Assembly: GCA_016165875.1 (NCBI GenBank)
Contig: JABBOT010000080.1
Span: 13,670,133 to 13,734,132 of the forward strand
Length of the DNA: 64,000 nucleotides
Source of the DNA: Acanthopleura granulata
Taxonomy: Eukaryota; Mollusca; Polyplacophora; Chitonida; Chitonidae
Reading direction: 5' to 3'
A program made the translations under genes and the position numbers. The notes beneath the pieces were generated by a model. The model ran no database searches, was not told the origin of the DNA, and worked only from the letters and a program-made list of their open reading frames with translations. Of this stretch, positions 25,101 to 38,264 are shown in pieces; position 1 is the stretch's first letter; every line of letters begins with the position of its first letter.

Positions 25101-27464
25101 AATGGATTCTTCTGCTTGTGTTGTCTCTTTCTCCTTTGTCCTGCACTCCGGTAATATATCACTGAAGTACTTGTAATGTTAAAAACTATGTTTGCCCACT
25201 TCACAGAAACAATATCATTGTTATGAGATTCACATCAACATTTTCATAGAGAGACATTTACAGCTAGGTTCCTAAACATAACACCCAGTATTTGAGTCAT
25301 CCTTTTTTAGGCGTGTTATTTTCTATTTCCAATTCATACTTCATATCTGAACATTACTGTTTATCTTTTTTGTTTGCTAAAAAAGGCATAAAGGTATTTC
25401 AAAACACAAGTTTAAATGATGATAATTTTTGTCATACAACAGCACACAGTTATTCCATTGGTATGTTGAAAGGGCAAACATTATTATTTTAATGTTGATG
25501 AAAAACAATTTTTTTTTTTTCTTTTTTTTTTTTTTTCTTTCTATATTGGTTTTTAAGATATAGCCCGGTCATATTTTGCACCTCACCCGGTTAATTGATA
25601 CGCAAGCCATTAACCATCAAAATGAGTGTATATAACGACATATATAGATGTACCTATCTTATTGTCATGCATATTTGTGTGTGAAAGTGTGTAGTTCATG
25701 CAGTCTTACATGAAGTCCAATGTAAATTGTTGGTACATGTCCAATTATGTATTCTTAAACATCTCAGAAAAAAGGGGATGTAGATTACTGGTCAGTTTTA
25801 AACACATATATACTTCATTGCAGCATGCAAAACATCCAGTGTTGCTAACAAAACTCCACTCAAAAGTGGAAGGTTACACACTTTTGCTAGGTGGTACATT
25901 TTTGAATAATCAATATGGCTGTTTTGAGTGCACTTCAGTTATGTTTTTTTTATTTATTCTTTGTTGTATCATTGTTGATTAGGCCAGTCTTCCAAAGTAG
26001 CATGGCTGCCCCATGCATTATTATTACCTCGCCTGGTCTCTGACCTACCATCGAACAACGCAACAAACACGTAATTTGTTTCCATGACGACATGTCGAGT
26101 GTCCGGCATTCTGCATTTCCCAAAAAAAGAAAAAAAAGTGAAATGTTGAGGAAGCAAGGTACTGGATTGGGCAGTGAGCTTTCCATTCCTCTTCATCGTC
26201 CTTTTAAGAAATATGATTGATATTAATGATATACCTGGCCTACCTCTGGAAAATCCTAGCTAAAACATGGTGAACAGAATCAAAGCCCTGAAGCCATCGT
26301 CTTTGCATCAGCTGGATTGAAACAATCAAAGCAGAAATAAACATTTTTCCTTTTGTTTTTCTTCCTTTTTTTTTTTTTTTTAGCTGAGAGACAATTTTGA
26401 GCTTCACAAACAAAAATAGAGATGGCTTTATTTGAATTGAAGTTTGAAGATAGAGATGAGTTTGTATATCCTTGGTTGAAATGTAAAACTTAGTGGCAGC
26501 TGTAGATCACATACATGAATTCTCATATATAATTCAGATGGGGGCTCTAAATCGTCTAAAACACAACAAAGGTAGTATTTAACGTAATTTGACATAATTT
26601 TATCAACTTTGACAGTTGGCACTATCCAGACCTCAGATCAGAGCTGTAAAATTGTGGTTGTTACTTCCTTTTTTTTTTTAACCGTTTGCTACCTGCCTTG
26701 CACAAACTGAACAGTATTCTATTTTTACGGTGTTGTTCGTTGTAAGACAATAGGGAAATGTACGTCACAATTTTTTTTTAATCCAACATTTTTTTTGTTT
26801 AAATATGTCCAAATACAGGAAGTCCAATAAACTTTGCGGTTTCCTTAGGAAATGTGTGACTATGAAACTACTTAGTCTGCTCGTTTTGGCGTTTTTTCAC
26901 TAGACTTCATGGTGGTGATTGTGAACTGGTAGCCTTGCAAGTGTAAACTGGTACTGTAAGTAAAACTGAATATTTTCTCATTATCACACCATTCGTTAGC
27001 TGCTTTTCTTCTTTTTTTTTTGTAATAGCTGTGTATTTATAGAGAAATCAGAAAGGTTAGGAGCACACCTTCATGTTTGCAATTCTTCTATGCCTTTGCA
27101 CTGTGTCTAGTATGCAAATTTGCTGGAGAATCACTATTTGTCCAAACTGTGGAGCACTCATGCTTAACTTCACATGATGGTTGTTTGTGTGAGGTGTCCA
27201 TTTTGTCTGCTGCTGCTCATGTCTACTGAGTCAAATTTAGCGAATGATTTATTTCCAAGCTGGCCTTTGGAAATTGACTTCAGTTGTTATGCTGAAATTA
27301 TCCAATTGGTTACCATGATCCTGTGTAAAATTGTATCACCTTTTGATCGCAAAATATCGCTTTCAGGTTTTCTTCATAGCCTGTATGTTCAAGCCTTGTT
27401 TCCCGAAGGATTACTGGCATGTCAGGTCACTTAATACATCTTTCCCTGCACGGTTTCCAAGTGT

Positions 27465-28005
27465 GGTTTCCCCAGCTCAAACATGTTGTATGAAGAGGTG
27501 GTTGTATGAAGAGGGGTTTCCCCAACTCAGTACATGATGTGTGGAGAGGGGTTTCCCCAGATCACTGCATGTTGCATGGACAGGGATTTCCCCAGATCAC
27601 TACATGTAGTATGGACAGGGATTTCCCCAGCTCACTAAATGTTGTATGGAGAGGGGTTTCGCCAGCTCACTAAATGTTGTATGGAGAGGGGTTTCCCCAG
27701 TTCACTGCATGTTGTATGGAGAGGGATTTCCCCAGATCACCTCATGTTGTAAGGACAGGGGTTTCCCCAGCTCACTACGTTTAGCCTAGAGAGGGATTTC
27801 CCAACCTCAGTACAAGTAGTATGAAGTGGGATTTCCCAGGCTCAGTGCATGTTGTAGGGAGAGGTGTCTCACAGACTCGGAGCAAGTTGTATTGAGAGGG
27901 ATTTCTCCAACTCAGTACATGTTGCATGGAGAGAGATTTCCCTGGCTCAGTACTTGTTGTATGGAGAGGGATTCCCTGGCTTTATACATGCTGTATAGAG
28001 AGGAC
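27465..28005. repeat. 35-bp minisatellite, ~15 copies, with NF-kappaB-like core
   Basis: The unit is roughly catgttgtatggagagggg followed by tttccccagctcacta. Starts are spaced 35 bases apart (for example gtttcccc at 27551, atttcccc at 27586). About nine units contain GGGATTTCCC or GGGGTTTCCC, which fits the NF-kappaB consensus GGGRNWYYCC. GGGGTTTCCCC can also form a small hairpin. Copies near the right end are more diverged. Confidence 0.92.
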
Positions 28006-29631
28006 ATACGGCTGTGCAGCTTGGTGTAGTCTGATGCGAGGCTGGTGCCATACCGTGCAGTGAAATGGGAGTTGTGCAGAGCCTGGCTCAGATTTTGTAA
28101 TATGACAGCTATTTTTATGCATAGGCACAGGCAACCTGCTTGTTGCTATAGTAACATATTTTTGCTTTTCTACACAGTTTTCAGCAGAAACTCTTCATCC
28201 CTTGTTAATATCGACGCGTGTGGCTCACTGCAGTGTTCACATAATCATTGATATTGCCTGCTGAACATTACGCACTAAAAGGTAAAAAGTAATCAGTTCA
28301 ACTAACAATAGCCTATAATCTCTGAGTAACAACAGAATCTGAATGACAACAGAATTAATGGTCATTCCTGCGAAGTTATGTTATATAAGACAGAATTGGA
28401 ATGTTACTTCAAATGAATACCTTTGCCGGTGTAAAGGCATATCATGTTGTACATGACGTATTATGTTTCAGTAATATGGTCTACTCTAGCCTTACTCAGA
28501 AAACATATTATGGTGGAGATGACACGTTAGTTTTAAGAGTGTAAAGTGACCTGATTACTACACTATCTAGTGAGTTGTCTTGTCAAAATTGTGTTTTTGG
28601 TGCATGCAATGGCCCTGCAATATCAACTGTAATGGTCCTGCAAAACCATACCTGTATGATTTTGATACGTGGAACATTCCTGCCAGCTATGATTTTTTAT
28701 TTTTATTATTTTTTTCTTTGGCCTTAAAAGTTACTGTGAAACCAATGTTATGGATATTCGCTGCAAATAGTAGACTTTTTCAATGCTGAGGTACCGTAGA
28801 TGTCTATGCAGATACGTATATAAAAAAGACATTTGTCTTATTTCTCTGTGTTTGGGGTGCAGTGCGGGAGAAACACTTTAGTGGGTATCCAAGGGTGACA
28901 AGTGGTTCGTTGTGTACTCGGGTATGGGGCTGAGCTGGTTGAACCAGAGAATTTTGCTTGTAATACTGATGACTGAAAAACTAGTGAGCGACACCCTGTT
29001 GTAGACATCTGACCCAAAGACAGTTGTCTGAAAACTCCGATAAGTAAGAATCTGTTTGACTTTAAAAGATCTGCTATTTGTGTTTCATAAACATTTTTTG
29101 TATGATATATACAGTGATTTAAAACTTCGTGATTAGAACTGTACTGCTTTGCCCAGTGTGTGGGTAGCTTGCTGATGCAAATACTTTTTCATCTCTTTTT
29201 TTTCTCCTCACATTCATTGGTATAGAGTACATTAAGCACTATAGTGGCTATATGAAAAGCCTGTCAGCTGGGACATTGTATGTAATGAATTAGGACAGAA
29301 TGGAATGTATATATGGTAAAGAAAAGTAATTTGCCGAAAAGCTCTCGGTTGGAAGAGATTTACTGAAGATGATAATTATTAAAAATTATAGATATATACA
29401 TATAATATATATCTATATGTCATTTACCCACAGGCCTGAGGAGACGAGTATGTTAACTGGTATTTATCTTGGATACTGTTTTCTCTGGTCCTGTTTGCCG
29501 ATGTGTTATATCGCTGGCGTCGTCAGCTCGGAGTGTCGTATTGTCGTGTAGCCACTCGTGAGTCACCGTGGCACCGTGTGCTCCATGTCAGATCATGTGA
29601 CGCTTACAGGTACAGCCTTCAGAAGAAGTTC

Positions 29632-29637
29632 AATAAA
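29632..29637 (+). terminator. Candidate Ski poly(A) signal
   Basis: AATAAA is followed within about 20-40 bases by a GT-rich stretch (tttgtttgacttgtgtgtat), the classical arrangement of a cleavage site. If used, the 3' UTR would be about 7.8 kb. AATAAA at 26337 and 26826 are alternatives. Confidence 0.35.
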
Positions 29638-29884
29638 ATTCAAATCTAGATAGATTTGTTTGACTTGTGTGTATTTCCTAATTGCCTACCTAATTTTCCA
29701 ATTGCCTAATTTTATATTAAGTGTTATAAAATAGACAGGATATCTCTTTATGCCAACTACCACCATCTAGCTACAAAAAGTGCAATTCGTATTTCAATTC
29801 AGAACATTTTATGTCTTTGTTTTTCATCTTAATAACTGAATGCTTTCATCCTTGTTAAGCTTGTCGTGTTGCAAACTGTTTCTT

Positions 29885-30640
29885 CTCGAACTCCTAAGGC
29901 TACATACAAATGGTGTGCTGTCAAGCTCTGAAGTCTACAAATGGTTTCCTCTTCCTCAGTCTCCTTACCATACATTTGGCTTCCTCTCCATGAGCAGAGG
30001 TATTTGTTTAGTGGATGTTTTCTCCACAAGATTTCTTGGTCTCAATATACCTTAGTGTTCCTTGTGTTCAGTGCTTTTGAGTACAGACCATAGCTTGAAA
30101 GGTGCGACAGGTTTGTGACCGTTAGATTGATTGGTTGATTGATTGATCAAGCTCCTAAGACTTCAAACGGTTTCCCCTTTCTCAGTCTCCTTATAATACA
30201 GATGGTTTCCTCCTCATGAGCAGAGATGCTTTGCGCGATTATTAGATTTGCAAATGATTTCCTTGATCAGAAGCATGAAATGCATGGCTAATATTCTTGA
30301 GATATTCTGCTGGAGTAACATGTTTATTGCATGAGTAGGTTTCCTATGAGTGGCACAAGTGTCATTTCTGTAAGGAATATGGGGTTGACAGTAGTTTCCT
30401 ATCAAGTAGCATAAATTATCGAAAAATACCAAGTCCCTTTTGACATACGAGCGGTCCATAATGCTGGCCGTTGTCGTGTAAGTGAAATATTCTTCAGTAA
30501 GGCATGAAACACCAATCAAATAAATAGATAAAATAAATATACGGTCGGTTTCTACTCTAGGTATACATATACTTTCCTCTCCACAAAGTTTCCTCGTACT
30601 CAGCAGCGTGACACATATGGACAGTATCTTCCCCACAATG
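29885..30640. repeat. Decayed outer part of the 36-bp minisatellite
   Basis: Words such as ggtttcctc, cagtctccttac and catgagcagag recur at 29940-30000 and 30150-30225 and then more loosely. They resemble the better-preserved array that follows. A SINE fragment (30452-30540) interrupts it. Confidence 0.45.
30452..30540 (+). mobile_element. SINE family A, 3' fragment
   Basis: Only the 3' end is present: ccataatgctggccgttgtc, then gtgaaatattcttcagtaag, then caccaatcaaataaat. Confidence 0.8.
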
Positions 30641-31157
30641 ACAAAGGGATTACAGGCTGTTTCCTCTCTACCATGAGCCTAGGGTTGACAGGCTGTTTCC
30701 TCTATATCCTGAGCTTACGGTTTACACGTTTCCTGTCTATCAGGAACCTAGGATTTACAGGCTGTTTCCTCTGTATCAACAGCCTAGGGTTTAGAGGCTG
30801 TTTCCTCTTTATCAGGAACCTGCGGTTTACAAGTTGTTTCTTTCCTGTCAGGAGCCTGGTACTAACAGGCTGTTTCCTCTCTATCAGGAACCTAGGGTTT
30901 ACAGGCTGTTTCCTCTTTATTAGCAACCTAGGGTTTACGATTGTTTCCCCTGTGTCTGGAGCCTAGGGTTTACAGGCTGTTTCCTCTTTATCACGTGCCT
31001 ATGGTTTACACACTGTTTCCTCTCTTTCCTATCTTTAATCTAGTGTTGAGAGGCCGCGTTATCTCTATCACCAGCCTACGCTTTACAGGCTGTTTTCTCC
31101 GTATAACGAGCCGAGGTTGACAGGCTGTTTCCTCTGCTTCAGGGGCTCAGGGTTTGC
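30640..31157. repeat. ~36-bp minisatellite, ~14 copies
   Basis: The unit is roughly cctagggtttacaggctgtt followed by tcctctttatcaggaa. Because 36 is a multiple of three, frames stay open on both strands (a 97-codon + frame and a 74-codon - frame); these are artefacts of the period. Copies vary and the array ends at a second type of SINE. Confidence 0.9.
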
Positions 31158-31350
31158 AAACGCTGGCTTAATGGTTAGAGTATTCGCCTCGATGTCGGGA
31201 AATCAAAGATCAGGTCGACCCTTTTTCGGTATAATGTGACTTGGTGAGGTGTCGTGTCTGTGTCTTCAACATGATGTTCCAGTGACGGCAACACTTCAGC
31301 GCCATGGACTCTCCCTAACACCCTACACACCCCAAGATCACTGCGCCGGT
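31158..31350 (+). mobile_element. tRNA-derived SINE, family B
   Basis: The head is ctggcttaatggttagagta, and the body contains taatgtgacttggtgaggtg and gatgttccagtgacggcaac. The same body occurs in the copy at 46915-47205, which defines a family distinct from A. Confidence 0.7.
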
Positions 31351-31665
31351 CATGCGCAAAGCGTAAATGACTTTCTGCTGATTATACCCTAATGTTTCCT
31401 TGTGTTCTGGGATAATGTTTCCAGACAGTGATTACAGGTCAAATCTTTGATGGTTCAACAGATTTTGTGATGATTGATTGAGTGATTGATCGTTTTAACT
31501 CCCCGTTACAAGGAGTTCATGTATAAAGAGAAAACACAGTTTTTCAAATTTAGATCACACAATCCTTCATTTGATTGGTCAGATGCGAAAGCTCAGCCAA
31601 TGAAATGAACGAACGCCATAGCCGTTAAAAAACAATCATGCGAAGAGCATTGGCTTGTAGGACTA

Positions 31666-31722
31666 CGATGTGCATGGTAATGGTTTGCATGACAATGCTT
31701 TGTATGGCAATGCTTTGTCCGA
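31666..31722. repeat. Short ~15-bp repeat
   Basis: About four copies of a word like tgcatggtaatgctt in a row. Confidence 0.6.
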
Positions 31723-31869
31723 ACCTCAACGGTAGGCCTGGGCCTATACATTTGATGTTAGCTAGACTGAAAGTCGTACTAGTTGACCACAAACCATAAA
31801 TTTCATGATTTTATAGCTTTGGATGAATTTAGATGTAGCATTTGTGTAGCCAGGCGTCGTTGACCTCCA

Positions 31870-31942
31870 AGACACGCTATTCTAGTGGTTTGATACGCTG
31901 TTCTAGTTGTATGACACTCTGTTCTAGTTGCATGACACGCTT
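31870..31942. repeat. ~22-bp tandem repeat, 3-4 copies
   Basis: The unit is like gacacgctgttctagttgta. It directly precedes a tRNA-like SINE head (gcgggttcaattctgtcc). Confidence 0.7.
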
Positions 31943-32015
31943 TGTAATCACAGGGCCCTAACTTCGCGGGTTCAATTCTGTCCGTGGACAGGGAACATGT
32001 ATTCACACCCCTACC
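31935..32015 (+). mobile_element. SINE family C fragment (tRNA-like head)
   Basis: GCGGGTTCAATTCTGTCC followed by gtggacagggaacatgtat matches the reverse strand near 46400 (ggttcaatcccggcc, then ttggacagggaatttgtac). Confidence 0.5.
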
Positions 32016-35000
32016 CCCTTCTCCAAGCTGGTAGGGCTTTTGTGACAAAACGGCATATAGCTTGGGGTCTTTTGACAAGTCTTACTTTCGTAAAGGACCC
32101 CTTATCTTCCACCAATATGATGTTCGCCGGTAACTTTCCAAAGGTCAGTGGTTTGCCCCTGTCACTTTGCTTTCCTCTATACTGGTACTGTTATAAAGTT
32201 TTTGTAAAATTACGGGCCAATTGCCTGGCAACAAGCTGCCAAGAGCTTTTACTCTGAAATAACGGTCATAATGGCCATAATATCACATTATAATATGTGC
32301 ACCTTAAAAAATCGTGTTTCTCCTATTACAGTTGTTATTCCACTAAAGCTACAGTAGTAGTAAAGCCCTCCCAGAAATACCGCAGCCCTAACCGTGTACG
32401 TTGTAGGTATGACTCGACTAGGGATTGCTCCCCTCATAAATGCATCCGACACTTTGTGGAATGTAAGCCATAAGAACGAAATGTATGAGATTATGAAAAG
32501 GTATCGTATCTTTGTCCCAACATTGGAGTGTTCAAAGGCACTCCAAAAAAAAAAAAAAAAAAAAAAATCAAAAGCAAAAAATAAAAAAAAAACGGAAACA
32601 AAAAGAAAAAAGAAAATGGTGACTATTCAGGTTGCCAGGAAGACCGGGCCAAATTGGCTGGCATGTAAGATTTTGTTTCGGAATGCTAGATAACCCAATA
32701 CTTGCATTGTCGGTCTGTGGGACAAAAAAAAAAAGAAAAAGAGAGAAAAAAAAAAAGGTAAGGAATTCAGACGAGGTCGGTTTCGACAGACGGTACAAGA
32801 GTGATGGATAGTTGCGCAGTGGTGTTCTAGATTTCGCAGCAAGGGGTAGGCGTGCACGATGTTAGGCTATAAACCACGGTGCTAAGTGGATGGCAAAATG
32901 GTGTAAAAAAAAAGCAGGAAAGCCATGAACTTTCTGAACAAAATCCGCAATGAGGTGAAAATTCCCAATGGACTAACTTAGGACACCAGTTACTGTAGGT
33001 CACCTGAAGTTGAGCAATTATCAAGTGGCCCATTCTGCTGCATTCTGATTGATTCATCCACACCCCTCCGCCCACATTGACTCATATCATACAACACACA
33101 GGATCTAACAAATGCTACAAGGCGACATATGTACACGCCATACACAGGACCCATCGGTATATTGATATCCAAGCAAGGATAATTCACATTATCAAAATTG
33201 AAACTATCAGTCTTGTCGCAAAGTCGGCGTGAAAGGAAACCATTCTGGTCTCTTGTCTGGTGCAAGTGCTGGTAAGATGGACTATCTGGAGAGTCTTGCT
33301 TGGCTCTTGTCGTCGTTTTGATTGTGTGTGGTGAGAATCGTATGTCGTGGTGATAAGGTGGTGGAGGTTAGAATTGCCTGGCTGGATATGGCATTGTATT
33401 ATACATCTTTGTCGCAAATTGAGTTTACGAACAGTCATAGGCATTAAGACAATGTAAAATCATTTTTATGCGCCGTTACCCCGCAACCATATTACAGCAG
33501 TAGTGACAGTTGTGATGATGACAAATATTCGGGCCATGCAGCAACCCACGTGTGTCGTAAACACCTCGTAAATAAGCCGCGCGCCTCTAACGGCAAGCAT
33601 GCAAGACAACAACTGCACCAGCAAAGAGTGTATGCATGGCGTTTTTATGGATGCGCCTTTCAAACAGCTCTGGCACACACGACATCTTGATAAATCTTGG
33701 AACATGGCCAGCACACAGGCACAACAGTCTCAGTAATTACATCAACATGCCATGGTGTGATGAATTATTCACTAGGCTGTCAACAATCTCTCTTAGTCAG
33801 CTCTGTGCGTAGTTCCCCTACAGAGAGCTTACAACTGCCACTGTCGCCACGGTACGGGTTTGAACCGGTTCCTTAAAAAAAGCCACCGCGGCCGTTGCTG
33901 GGAGTAAATGGGCATATCTATAAAGTTTCACGTGTAATTGACTCTGATATGCTAAATGTGGTTGATTTTTCACGGCCGTAATCCGCTGTATATTGCATAC
34001 AACAGCCTCACAGAAACAGCACCATCAATTATTTTGGTTTAACATTAGCCGACGACGTGCAATGAATATTTGTATTGAAAGCTGTGTCATAAAAAAAGCT
34101 ATTGCAACTGCTATCATTCACGCTACGTCCGCCACCAAATAAAACCTCAGATAGACTTTTTTAACTGCAGCTGTGACAATTCGCAGATCGGAAACGAAGA
34201 CATCCTGCAGTTTTAACATGCCAGCACAGATCCTCTGGGACTGGCGTCGTTTAAACCAAGAATATAATCATGGTGAAAATTGTGCGAGATAATCATAAAG
34301 CTAGGAAACAATCATTTTTTATCCCATGTTTTCCAGTGTTTGCTGGTTACAACCAGTCGTCGGCTTGACGCCATTCCGCGCTGTTGTACAAGCATATGTG
34401 TAACCTCGTGCTAGAACAATATGATACACATGCACACGTCATAATGCACTTTTAATACAATATTCCTTTAAACCGCGATGCACGACCAACTGAAGGGGTT
34501 GCACATATGAACGGCTTAAATGATAGATTAAAAGCTACTCTGAAGCGAACATTATGCATCGTTTTGTGGGAACAGGGAAAACTATGCCAAGTATGAATTA
34601 GTTCTTGGAATATTTCATTTATATATCTTAGTAACTCCTCTGTTTTATCCATATTTTCCGTCATTATAATTTTCCTAAATGGCATCATTGATCAGTAGGA
34701 AGTAAATGAAAAGTTTGAGGGTGGCGGATATCACAGTCTCAGCCAGACCCGGGTCCTGTCCAGCTCTTGGATGATTGAGATTACACGCGTTTGAGCGTTT
34801 CAGGAGAATCAAAAATAAATACATGTATCATCAACGCTTTTGATTAAGTTATGCACATTTTGGCATTTAGTTTTCGGATCACTTATTTTATATACATCTA
34901 TATACTTACTCTCCATACTCGACAAACACAGCGGATATACGCGCTGTGTGCATGTAGTGTAGTGTCCTGATGTAACAAAACGTATGTGCCTATCACTGCT

Positions 35001-35173
35001 ACAATTCATAAATTGTAAAAAGGAATTAATATCCAACATATCCAGCAAGGTAAAATCGATATAGTAGTTAATGTGATTTTGTGCTAGAAAACTTGCATGC
35101 AGGCATTGCCCATAAAGCAGATGTTTTGAGGGCAAATACAGCATTTTAATTCAGGTTTTATGGCGTATCATAT
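32016..35173. other. Intergenic DNA, no gene recognised
   Basis: Noticeably richer in CpG than the flanking gene domains. It contains poly-A/poly-T simple sequence (32547-32620, 32725-32757) and unrelated short frames. No domain, tRNA or paired splice sites were seen. Confidence 0.5.
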
Positions 35174-35392
35174 TTTATTTATTTATTAATTAATTTATTT
35201 ATTTATTTGATGGTTTACGCCGTAGTCAAGAACATTTCTCTTATACGACGGCGACCAGCAATGTAGTGGGAGGAAAACGGACAGAGCCCGGGGGAAACCT
35301 ACGACCTTCCCCATGTTACTGGCAGATCTTCCCATGTGCGGCCGGAGAGGAAGCCAGCATGAGCTGGACTTGAACTCACAGTGACTGCACAT
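35174..35392 (-). mobile_element. tRNA-derived SINE, family A
   Basis: Inverted copy. The tail (ttatttatttgatggtttac) comes first on the + strand, then the body (gtgggaggaaaacggacag, ggccggagaggaagccagca), then the B-box side (gctggacttgaactcac). Confidence 0.88.
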
Positions 35393-36785
35393 TTTTGATA
35401 TACTCCTCGTCAACAGCATCACACCTCTAAACTTGAAGCCTAATTGAGAATTTATGTGTAATGTAGATATACAGATATAATGTAGACAGTTTGTTGGCCT
35501 ACATAGAATGGTAGCCACCTTGAAGGATTAATGCCCACATTTTGCAACTGGTCCTAATTATAAAAATTATAAGCTTGCGGGTCGGTTTTCATGAACCAAG
35601 AAATCATATTTGATCACAATTTTCATACATCTTTATTGCTCTTAATGTTAAGTAAAAGTTGTATGCCAATTTAAAAGTTTGTGTTTGGAAATATTGTGAG
35701 TTAAATGCCGAAGAGTGCTATACCAGAAAATGGAAGATGGCAGATCATTGGTATGCACCCAACTGGCTTGTCCTGCATGTGAGGACAGTTCGGTGATGGC
35801 TTTGGGTTATTGCTCATTCGAATGTAAACTTCACTTGTTCTTAGTTCAGTATACACTACATGGGTAAAGGTATCAAGATATATGGGCCATACTGCATTGC
35901 TTCTATTCTAACCATGCAAGCACTTGTCACACCTTCTATTTTAATGGACGACAATGTCCCACTACGCAGAACAAAATTGTCACTGGCTATCTGTGGAACA
36001 TTGCAAGGAGACTGTCAATGCCGACTCGAAGTGCATTAACCAAATGAGGATCTATGGAATAAACTGGGATGTAAGGTTAGTGCCAGGAGGCTTCCAGTTC
36101 TGAGTCTCCAGGAATCACCCGAACATAGCCCGAGGAATGGCAACACATGCGTCCTTCGAGGATCATTGGTCTGATTTTGAGCATGAGGAGACGAAATGCG
36201 AAAGTAATGGGGTGGCCAAACCAGATACTGACATGTACTCTTCATCGTTTAAGAGAGATGGGTAAAACGTTATTAAGACATTGATAGGTTGATCTGTCCA
36301 TCTCTTAACTAAGTCGCTGTACTGAAGGTACATGTACTAACACTGCTCGTTTATCACTAGTTACAGTCCTTTAATTGTAGTCGGTGACAAAAAGTAACTT
36401 TTTTCGGTGCAAACGTTCTTAAAATTCACAAAAAAACACTATGGATTGGTTTCGTTCTTTGCAGCGCCTGCCAACAACCCCTTTTTTATTATCAAATTGT
36501 TTCATGCGGTGTATACAGGTGTAGGCGATGGAGATGGCTAACTGTAGAGCGTTATGGGGTCTTTCAGAGGTAGACATTCATTGCTTTCACTTCGATTGAA
36601 CGCGGGATTACATAAAACGATATTGCTTTCATGAAATCTAACGACAGGATCACTTTTACCGATGTTAAATTCCTGATCAATAGCATTGCGTTGATCTCTA
36701 ACAAATTCCACAAAATGTATTGAACAGTGGATTGTGGAAAATTCAGTGAAGAGAGTGAGGCTAAAATTAAATGTATTGTTATAGT
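35393..36785. other. Intergenic DNA, no gene recognised
   Basis: No recognisable gene, repeat or RNA. The short frames lack any domain. Confidence 0.5.
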
Positions 36786-37072
36786 GTATGTATGTATGTT
36801 GGTATGTATGTATGTAAGCTTGAGTTTTACGTCCTACTTTACAAATTTTCAATCATTTGACGACAAGGAGCCCTTATTGAATGTACGCCACCCAGTCACA
36901 TTATACTGACAGCGGGCCGACCAGTCTTGTTTCCTTGCTCTAAACTCTATTGCTGAGCGCCGAGCGAGGAAGCAACAAGTACCATTTTTAAAGTCTTTTG
37001 TATGATCGGGATTGATCTCGGGTCCCAAGAGGGACGGTCTAACCACTAGGCCACGGAGCCAGTCCTTTGCAA
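36786..37072 (-). mobile_element. tRNA-derived SINE (family B-like) with a microsatellite tail
   Basis: On the minus strand it starts with tggcctagtggttagacc (A box) and gagatcaatcccgatc (B box). It then carries gtataatgtgactgggtggc, shared with family B, and ends in a CATA-type microsatellite (36785-36815). Confidence 0.75.
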
Positions 37073-37285
37073 TAGTGGAAACCATATGCTGCCACTGTCG
37101 AAAGTGCTAGGCATGCTTTGGTGTTGTTGCTTCCTCCCGAGTGTCGGCCAGTAAAGTCTGGAAAGAGCCGAGTACTCGACGACCACGCCATGTTGGCGAA
37201 GTTGATCTAGTTGATCTACCGGCGAGGAAATTTGTAGCCGTGTGCATTCACTAGAGGTTGTGTGACCGGACAACACGGGACAATA

Positions 37286-37357
37286 ATTTATTTATTTATT
37301 TATTTATTCATTTGATTGGTGTTTTACGCCGTACTCAAGAATATTTCACTCACGGGA
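37286..37357 (-). mobile_element. SINE family A, 3' fragment
   Basis: It consists of an ATTT tail, then ttgattggtgttttacgccg and tactcaagaatatttcactc. The open frame starting here is a chance continuation. Confidence 0.85.
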
Positions 37358-38230
37358 CAATGGACAGCTAAGACATGGTGGGTCTACGAAAATAAATGTT
37401 TTATTGATGGCAACATCAGACTGAGATGGACAGCATGGTATGTTGGCAAAATACGTCTGCATCGAGTACGAAGGATCAACGGCTTAGCCTCAATAGATAA
37501 TAATCTATGGGTAAGCCCGCTAGAGCTAATTGTGGTTTGTACATTGTTCATTTGTAAGGAAAATTTTAAACTTCCTAGAGCTAAACGTTTAGTGTTTGAC
37601 GTTAGCGTTAAGACATTGCATGCAGGTAGCGGGCCGCCGAATCAAACAAGACTGGATTTATGCGTTTTATGACGAAAGCATTACACATTATACCCAGCTC
37701 TGAGATCCGTTGGTCATGTCCCCAGCTGAGTTTCCTCGTGAGCTGTATTTCTGAGAGTTAAGTTGGGAAGAATGAACCAGATCTCAGATCTATCCGCCAT
37801 TGTGTCTCATACAATGTGCTTCTGCCTGTAAAGATTCATTGTCAATGCACAGCCACCAAATATTATTTTTCCACTCAGAATATTATCTCGAATGCGGGGA
37901 GTTACAGTCCGTTGACATTTCCTTCGCACAGCACATACCTTCAAATCATCGAGCAGAATAAACCCTTCACGGAATTAGTAAATCCGAAGTATAACGGGAT
38001 TCAAATTACGTTAATCATCGCTTCCAGCGTGTCACGTTAACAGTTGTAGTGTGGAAGATTTCCAGTAACTCCGTGGTGTGAACTGTGGCGACATGCGTCC
38101 ACAGCTTCTGTGGATCTAGGGTTAGATGCAGGACAACATGTGCCATGTTGCGACATGCATGTGATGGGTTAGTTACATACTCGAATGTATGGCAGTACGC
38201 GACATGTTCGAATGTATGTCAGCGGTATAT

Positions 38231-38264
<34 letters not shown>

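Larger units (their letters stand above)
21878..29655 (+). other. Probable long Ski 3' UTR and downstream DNA
   Basis: No further coding exon was recognised. The + strand is rich in T, with many poly-T runs, as expected of a transcribed 3' UTR. It includes a GT microsatellite (22133-22163), a poly-T run (22647-22669), weak ~50-bp repeats with GATTGGC words (24543-24760) and the 35-bp array at 27.5 kb. Candidate poly(A) signals are at 26337, 26826 and 29632. Extent is uncertain. Confidence 0.4.

Noticed and set aside
30214..30636. 140-codon minus frame
   Set aside because: Falls in decayed minisatellite plus a SINE fragment.
30673..30966. 97-codon repetitive + frame and an overlapping 74-codon minus frame
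   Set aside because: Both lie in the 36-bp minisatellite; a period divisible by three keeps frames open on either strand. No start context or domain.
33838..33900. tRNA-like word GGTTTGAACC in a CpG-rich spot
   Set aside because: No matching acceptor or anticodon arms; the word is simply palindromic (GAACCGGTTC).
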